NCBI GenBank assembly: GCA_018873245.2
Contig: JAEMBT020000005.1
Span: 13,468,001 to 13,532,000 of the forward strand
Origin: Archegozetes longisetosus
Lineage: Eukaryota > Arthropoda > Arachnida > Sarcoptiformes > Trhypochthoniidae
Reading direction: 5' to 3'
DNA length: 64,000 nucleotides
The notes under the pieces are model-generated. The model had not been told where the DNA came from and searched no databases. It was given only the letters and a program-made list of their open reading frames with translations. Below, piece after piece: positions 58,014 through 64,000 of this stretch (positions are counted from its first letter, which is position 1; every line of letters begins with the position of its first letter). Both the position numbers and the translations under genes were made by a program.

Positions 58014-59109
58014 TTTTGGAAACGACTCAATTCTTAATTTTTTAGGAATCCACTTAATTTTAGTGACACTCGAGAGCTGAAATGCAAGTACAAAATGACT
58101 TCTGAGTGCAATTATAAAGTACAAAACTAAAGAGTTATCGTGGTCTTTATCCACAGTTACTAGTTCTCTATACGTAATTTTTTAGGAGTTGATAAGAAGG
58201 CTAATGAACAACAGTGAGAAATATACAGAGAAAATTAAGACGAAGAACCACTCCTGAATAGACTGTCTTATCCTTAGTAGTGATCGAAAAATCAATATTT
58301 CCAATAATTAGACATATTATTAGTAATATTGATTCTAGTTTAAATTGATTCTAGCTGGTCTGCACTAATGCGTCTTTTTTAGTTAGTTTTCCTCAAAATA
58401 CTGCTTCCATAGCTTATGTGTCAAAAAGAAAAAAACCAAAAAAGGGTGGACGGAAAAGATCAGTAACGACACTATGCGATCGCATCATCTAAAGTTTAAA
58501 AATATATAATCGTGGCTAAGTTTTATGAAATTCTAATCAGTTATTAATTTAGCTTTTGGTAAAATAACCTCTCTCAACGCTAGCAGAAGTAGAAAGTGAG
58601 AGTAGTAAATAAAATTACATTTTTATAAACTCAAAAGTTGATTTAATTATAAGATAGAAGTTTATGTTAGAGTAACCAGAATTTCCTTAATTAAAATATT
58701 TTGAAGAATATGGTGCTTGTATCCCCTTTGCACTTTTAAGGAATTTTAAACTTTTGTACCTCTTTTAACAATTTAATAACTTGCCAAATTAAGTGACATG
58801 ACTAGGTTTCACCAGTACTTTATCTTCAAATTGACGAACATTTTACTTTGTATGACATTAACTGACATTTGATGTCTTATGTGATTTTTCTAAACTTCTA
58901 TATAAATTAACCATTTTAATTCCATGTACCAAAGAGTTTGAGAATATTTACAAATAATTGTGATGTATTTTCATTAAACAAAATATTTTATTATCTTATT
59001 ATAGAAAATACAAAATTTTTATCGTTTCATTTAAGGCTATAAAAATAAATGTTTCTTTAGAGAAATAACACAATATTGATCATATTTTGAATAAACTTTA
59101 GCTTAAAGT
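58014..59109. other. Intergenic, nothing recognised
   Basis: 3' flank of the F-box/LRR gene. No coding frames or repeats are supported. Confidence 0.4.
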
Positions 59110-60510
59110 TTAATATTTTACAAATTTTAGATTTTTAGGCAAATCCATCGTTTTACAAATTTGAGGCAAATTACCAGTAATTCTAACCTTTATCAACTTT
59201 TTTCTATCACGTTCTGCAATAGTTCTCAGAGATTCGATAATCAATTTGTTTAAGTGAGTTTTATTTAAATTAATTGAAGACAACTCTAAAGTACTTAAGT
59301 TTGGGAACAATGGAAGAACACCTATTAGAGATTCAATTTTACAGAATTTGAGGCCAAAAATAAAGTGTAAAAGTTTTAATTGAGACAACTTAGACAGAGA
59401 TTTAAAACAATTTTCCTGACATTCAAAGCAATCAATATTTTCCGAACTATCACTAAAACATTGGCAACAAAACAAACAGTATTTAAATCTTAAATGAGTC
59501 AAATTTGGAAACAAGTTGCCGATATTATCAATCATGTTCGGTGTCAACATTCCATCGATTATAAGCAATGACTTCAGACTTCTTAAATCAATCGAACGAT
59601 TAATTAATGAAAAGTTGACGAAAGTTTTTGTCTTAAAATCGAGACTCAATTGTTGCAAATGAGTTAATTGTGAGATGTGCTTAATTCCCGAACAAATTGT
59701 ATCCAAATGTATCGACAAATGACTTAATTTTAACATGTTTTGGCACAACAGTTCCAGAACTTGGTCTCCGATATTGTTATCAATACTTATGTCAAGTTTT
59801 GTAATGAGAAGTTTCTGTTTAACAATATTTTTGACTTGACTTAAGGTTAAACTACTGTTACCAAGTTTTAATGCGTTCATATTTTGACCAAATTTGATAT
59901 CAAAATTAAGGGTTGTTTGCGAAAAAGTATTTTCTGTAATACTTATTGATTGAAGTTTTGCTGAATTTTCAACCAAGTATTTAAAACTTTTGTAATGAAG
60001 CGTTGAATTTGTTTCATTAATATATAAATGAATTAATGCTTTGCTAAATAAATGTTTAACCGATATTAATTGACTTTCCGTTAATTTAAACTCATTATTG
60101 ATAAACACTAAACACTCTAATTGTTTGCACTCATTCATAACTAACTCGATAGTCTTTAAGTTAATTATTAAATAATTAAATGTAATTGACTTTAAGTTTG
60201 AGCACTTATTCAAAACTTGTGTCAAACTTGTGGTAACATTTTGTGAGTACAAATTTTTATAATCACATTGGTCTTCGTTTAGCACAAACTCAGAGTCGAT
60301 AGTTTTATGACATTTTTCATCACAATATTTATTATTACGAAAATTTGGATCATGTTTTCCACTAATTACAAGTCCGTTTTGTTGAGCTAGCAAGCTTTTG
60401 ACGCACCTTTCAAACTGTTTGGAAACAGTCTCTAATTTTAATTTCTGTCTTAATGTTAAGTGACTTAAAATTAGTTGCAAAACGTCGTCATTCAGAACAT
60501 AACACATCAT
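59110..60510 (-). CDS. F-box protein with a C-terminal LRR-like domain
   Basis: One exon, 466 residues. The start 'MMCYVLNDDVLQLILSHLTL' followed by 'RQKLKLETVSKQFERCV' matches the F-box, which binds SKP1 in SCF ubiquitin ligases. The remainder is rich in Leu with irregular LRR-like units ('LKSITFNYLIINLKTIELV', 'LTHLRFKYCLFCCQCF', 'LSTLELSSINLNKTHLNKL'), the usual substrate-binding part of FBXL proteins. A Cys-rich insert (about 345-370, several Cys in 'CCQCFSDSSENIDCFECQEN') is unusual. Being intronless and AT-rich is in keeping with lineage-specific expansion of such genes in mites, though that comparison is inference. Substrate unknown. Confidence 0.78.
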   Translation of the reverse strand: MMCYVLNDDVLQLILSHLTLRQKLKLETVSKQFERCVKSLLAQQNGLVISGKHDPNFRNNKYCDEKCHKTIDSEFVLNEDQCDYKNLYSQNVTTSLTQVLNKCSNLKSITFNYLIINLKTIELVMNECKQLECLVFINNEFKLTESQLISVKHLFSKALIHLYINETNSTLHYKSFKYLVENSAKLQSISITENTFSQTTLNFDIKFGQNMNALKLGNSSLTLSQVKNIVKQKLLITKLDISIDNNIGDQVLELLCQNMLKLSHLSIHLDTICSGIKHISQLTHLQQLSLDFKTKTFVNFSLINRSIDLRSLKSLLIIDGMLTPNMIDNIGNLFPNLTHLRFKYCLFCCQCFSDSSENIDCFECQENCFKSLSKLSQLKLLHFIFGLKFCKIESLIGVLPLFPNLSTLELSSINLNKTHLNKLIIESLRTIAERDRKKLIKVRITGNLPQICKTMDLPKNLKFVKY

Positions 60511-61319
60511 ATAGTAATCTGTTTTATAAACTTTCTGGGTATAAAATCACTAATTAGATTCAAAAATTCTATAAATTTCTTTTATATAAAATACAAATGG
60601 ATTTGAGACAAAAATACTTTTAGTACAAGTTTTACTTTTATTAAAAAATATACTATACAAAAATATTATTACAAAAACATTGCACACAATATTTGGAGAC
60701 AAATCTATTCTTCACTTCTTATGTCATTTGAAAAAGCGATTTGATTGAGTAATTTAAAAAATCTGTCAATCATTTGTGTACCTGAAAACTTTGTTGAATA
60801 AACTGCGAGAAAAACTATTCATAAATATACGAATGAGATCTACAGAAAATTGTTTACAAACTTTGATACACTCAGTACAATAAGCCTAAAGTTTTTGTAG
60901 AAGTATTAAATGTTTAAAAATGGCTTAGAGTTAGAAGATATTTTCCTCAAAATTGTATAAATCATTAAGTTTTTTCAAAGAAAAGCCGCCGTAAATAAAC
61001 TCATGTTTTGTTTACAAACAATACTTTATTCGTAAAAATAATTAAAATAAATAGCAATAAAGATTGTAATGAATGAATAAATGGTTTAGTCATTACTTTA
61101 AATATAAGTCACGATTAAGTCTAAGTGTTATTCAAATTTTAGATATAAATGAACTACAAAATAATGTCATTAAGTGTAAGCATTTATTAAATGAAAGTTG
61201 CGTTTTAGATGAAAAAATGCAGTTGTTTTTCGTTAATAAAAATCTAAATTATTGAGAAGCAAAGAGTTAAAAAACAAAAACGATAAATCAAAAACTGGAT
61301 AATTAATTTTTTTGGTCTA
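60511..61319. other. Intergenic; small frame of unknown meaning
   Basis: 5' flank of the F-box gene. The 60-codon frame at 61073-61255 (+) lies upstream of a zinc-finger relic and may be part of it, but no motif supports that. Confidence 0.35.
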
Positions 61320-61619
61320 AATATGGCGACAAATTTGGCTCAAACTTAAATGACACAACACACAGGAACCAAGAAATTGAAGTGTGGTTCCAATTCATGT
61401 CATCAATATTTTACTCAATGACATAATTTGAAAAAACAGGTGCATTTTGAGTACAAAAACCATTTGTTTGTCATTTCGATAAACGCAATAAAAGTTTTGC
61501 CACAATGTCTCAAACACCACATGAGACGTGGTTTAGGTACTAAAAAGCACAAATCTAATTATAGTCAGTTTGATTTAAACCTTCTTAACTCCACAATTTC
61601 ATATTTTATACCCGTTTGA
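61320..61619 (+). pseudogene. C2H2 zinc-finger relic
   Basis: Reading through one stop gives 'QHTGTKKLKCGSNSCHQYF', then 'NLKKQVHFEYKNHLFV', then 'QCLKHHMRRGLGTKKHK'. This parallels the C2H2 pattern (linker 'HTGEKP.KC', 'C..C....F', 'LK.HMRR.HGTKK'), but the third finger has lost its Cys pair and a His. 61428-61619 is open. Stops upstream and lost ligands indicate decay. Confidence 0.45.
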
Positions 61620-64000
61620 TTGATGCAAATGAAAAGTTGCTTACAATTTTAATTACTGTAAAAAGTGTTTGCTCATTCATAGCTGTTTGAAACGCCATTT
61701 AAGACTTAATCATAACAATTGATTATATCTAAGTTATCAATACTTGTCATCTCACACTAGTTTTTAGAGTTACGTAACAATAAAAATTTGAATCACTTGA
61801 GCAATAATCGCGAACCAATTCTAGTCATTTTTATGTCGAAAATATTATATTCTCCGTAATTCAACTTTAACAACACCTAATGTACTCAATGAACCGGATT
61901 CAATACAAACTATTAACAGAAACCTTATTTTTTTCTTAGCTCGATTTTATGTGTAAATGAAAAGCGTCTTGTTCCTTAGTAACTACTTCAGTCTTGATAA
62001 GAATCTTTAATATAATATCAATAGTACTTATTTTATAAAAAATATTTCTCATAAAATTTATTGATAGCGAAAAGTTTGATATCGCAAAAATATCTGATTT
62101 GCGATGTTTTTTGATTTAATGCTACCTGCATTGATACTAAATATTTTTACTTACTGAATAAGATATGGAATATTGAAATGCTGCCGATAGCACCTGCAGT
62201 CCAAAGCCATAAGACATGGTTTGATACATTTTCAGACCTGGAGAAATGGTCAGGACTTGAGAAGAGAACTAATTGCTATGAAGACGGGTGTTTAGGATAT
62301 TATTCTTGGGTTTGACCTTATATAACGTCATTTGTATTCATCATTCAAAGGCTTATGATTATGTATCAAACAATCAATTTTGTTCAATTTGTAAAAACTT
62401 GAAGTCCTGAATGAAATAACTTATAAAACTTAAACATAAGCTAGTGGTTTACAGTCCGATAACAAACTTAGATGTTGAAAAATTAATGAATTAGTTCCCT
62501 AATAAATTATCGCTTTTATTATGAGGAATAAAGTTTGACTTATCAGAAAATAGTGGCTTATTATGAAGATGTAAAGAGCTTTATAAGTAATTCCATTGCT
62601 ATTATTAAATACATTCTAGTGAAAGAGGAGAAAAATCAGAGAATAAGTTACAAAATATGCTTGAATCAAAAGTTAATGACTGACTACTATTTTAAAGCAG
62701 AAATAAATTATTCATGAAACAATTTTGTTAGTGCCAACTTAAAGCCTACTATTTTGTATTTTAGTACTCCATCTAACATAAAGATGGTTTAATGGGTGAA
62801 AAACATGTCGACAGATTCTAAGAAATTACAATCTCTGTCATCTACTAAAAAGCTATAAAGTTTATGACACATTAGATCAGTGATCACCAACCTTTGGCCC
62901 TCAAGTCGGATCCGGCACATGGAGTGGATGACGAGTTTATGCCGGATAACTTTTGACCCTTTTATTGAAAATTCAATTTTTTGGAGAACTTTAAGGTTTT
63001 CAAGATGAGATTAAACGAGATTAATTTATATAAAACATCAGTCATGCTATTTTTGATAGAATAGTTAGTAATATGTTATTGGTCTTTCAATAATATCACT
63101 CCGTATCAGAAAGCGTATTTCTGGCGTTTTAGTATAACATTTTAAATACAAAAGGATAGATAATATAAGTGAAGTTGTTCTGACAGATATCAACAGTTTG
63201 ATATGAGTTCCATTCAATCAATCCGTGACAACATTGAATACAATGAATGAGATAGGAATTTATTAAAAGTATATTTTTTGTTAACTTACCTATAAAGCAT
63301 TACCAGATATGTGTTTATCCACAAATTATGTCCGAGATATTAGAAAATTTTGTTCCCTTTCTGTGTACTATTGATATAGAAAGTAGTTAAGAAAAACATA
63401 ATTTATGAAATTATTCACAAAAATAACATCGACTAATCAGTGATAAGATGTTGATCAGGCTATTAAGGCTGTTACATAGAAAATAAGCTTAAAAGTGACA
63501 AATCAAATCTCAAGAGTCTAATAAGTAGTATATGGATAAGTATATGTTTAGCAACGCTTTGCTTATTAGCCTTCAAGATTTTATTTCATCATACCATTTT
63601 ATATATAGAGATAAAGAATGACTAGCACAATCGCATGATTTCACTTTTGGGAGACCGTGAACTACTTTTCACGTAAATCCAGACTTGACAAAAGTCATCA
63701 AAAAGTATTTTTGAACACAAGAACTTATCCTGAATTTTCGACCTTGAAACTATAGAAATATTTATTTTGGTCTGTTCCAATACTGGAAAAATGATTTAAC
63801 TTTAATAAAGGTGTGTGAGCATGTACCAACATCTCAGAAAAATCTTTGGATTCGTCTCCTCAGTAAAATAGTACATAGACTATACTCAATGCCACAGAAT
63901 ATTATTCCACCTGCAAAGTCCAATTTTTGAGATGACATCCTATAGCTTCGAGTACGGTCTTGATCGGCTCGTATTGCAGAGACAAGTCTGACGACTTATG
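61620..64000. other. Intergenic, no gene seen; one possible hAT terminus
   Basis: 'CAGTGATCACCAACCTTTGG' at about 62878 resembles the outer end of hAT elements, but no partner terminus or duplication was found. No coding frames are supported to the end of the window. Confidence 0.4.

Noticed and set aside
62878-62950. hAT-like terminus 'CAGTGATCACCAACCTTTGG'
   Set aside because: No partner end or 8-bp duplication was found; noted only as a possibility.

Overview
The window is AT-rich eukaryotic DNA with short GT-AG introns (66-233 bp, apart from one of 3.9 kb), single-gene units on both strands, and many short DNA transposons. The gene content is a G protein alpha subunit, XK-related membrane proteins, ABCG transporters with a 'YGFDRC' C-terminal loop, secreted leucine-rich repeat (LRR) proteins opening with a 'CPxxxxxxPCxC' cap, an F-box/LRR protein and an aldo-keto reductase. 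This suggests an arthropod, most likely an acariform mite. That placement is inferred from gene families and compact introns, not from any diagnostic marker.

Layout. 1-424: 3' end of an XK-related gene (+). 0.4-9.5 kb: nested DNA transposons (Tc1-like, mariner, piggyBac-like and a 596-bp repeat family present twice in opposite orientation). 9.6-17.7 kb (-): one five-exon ABCG gene that encodes nucleotide-binding domain (NBD), transmembrane domain (TMD), NBD, TMD in a single reading frame of about 1283 residues. Its last intron has filled with nested transposons. 17.7-26.2 kb: gene-poor, with MITEs (small non-autonomous DNA transposons), a microsatellite and a decayed transposase. 26.3-27.4 kb (-): an intronless Galpha-q-like gene with an unusual P-loop. 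29.5-32.7 kb (-): two tandem secreted LRR genes. 33.6-34.4 kb (-): an aldo-keto reductase with a signal peptide. 35.5-37.5 kb and 53.5-55.4 kb: two copies, in inverted orientation, of a gene for an unrecognised acidic protein with membrane segments at both ends; the first copy is frameshifted. Between them lie a carboxylesterase pseudogene, an XK-related gene (42.2-43.6 kb, -), several hAT elements, an LRR gene (50.0-51.9 kb, -) and its broken tandem copy (48.5-49.9 kb, -). 56-58 kb: an LRR gene relic interrupted by a hAT element and bordered by a pogo-type MITE. 59.1-60.5 kb (-): an F-box/LRR gene. 61.3-61.6 kb: a zinc-finger relic. The last 2.4 kb shows no gene.

No pathway joins these genes. 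The common theme is local duplication and decay: LRR genes, XK-related genes, the inverted pair, and the ABCG gene, whose two halves share intron positions and so probably arose by tandem duplication and fusion. The most notable object is this full-size ABCG gene, because animal ABCG proteins are normally half-transporters. Second is the Galpha gene, with Glu at the position equivalent to Ras Gly12 and a changed receptor-contact tail.
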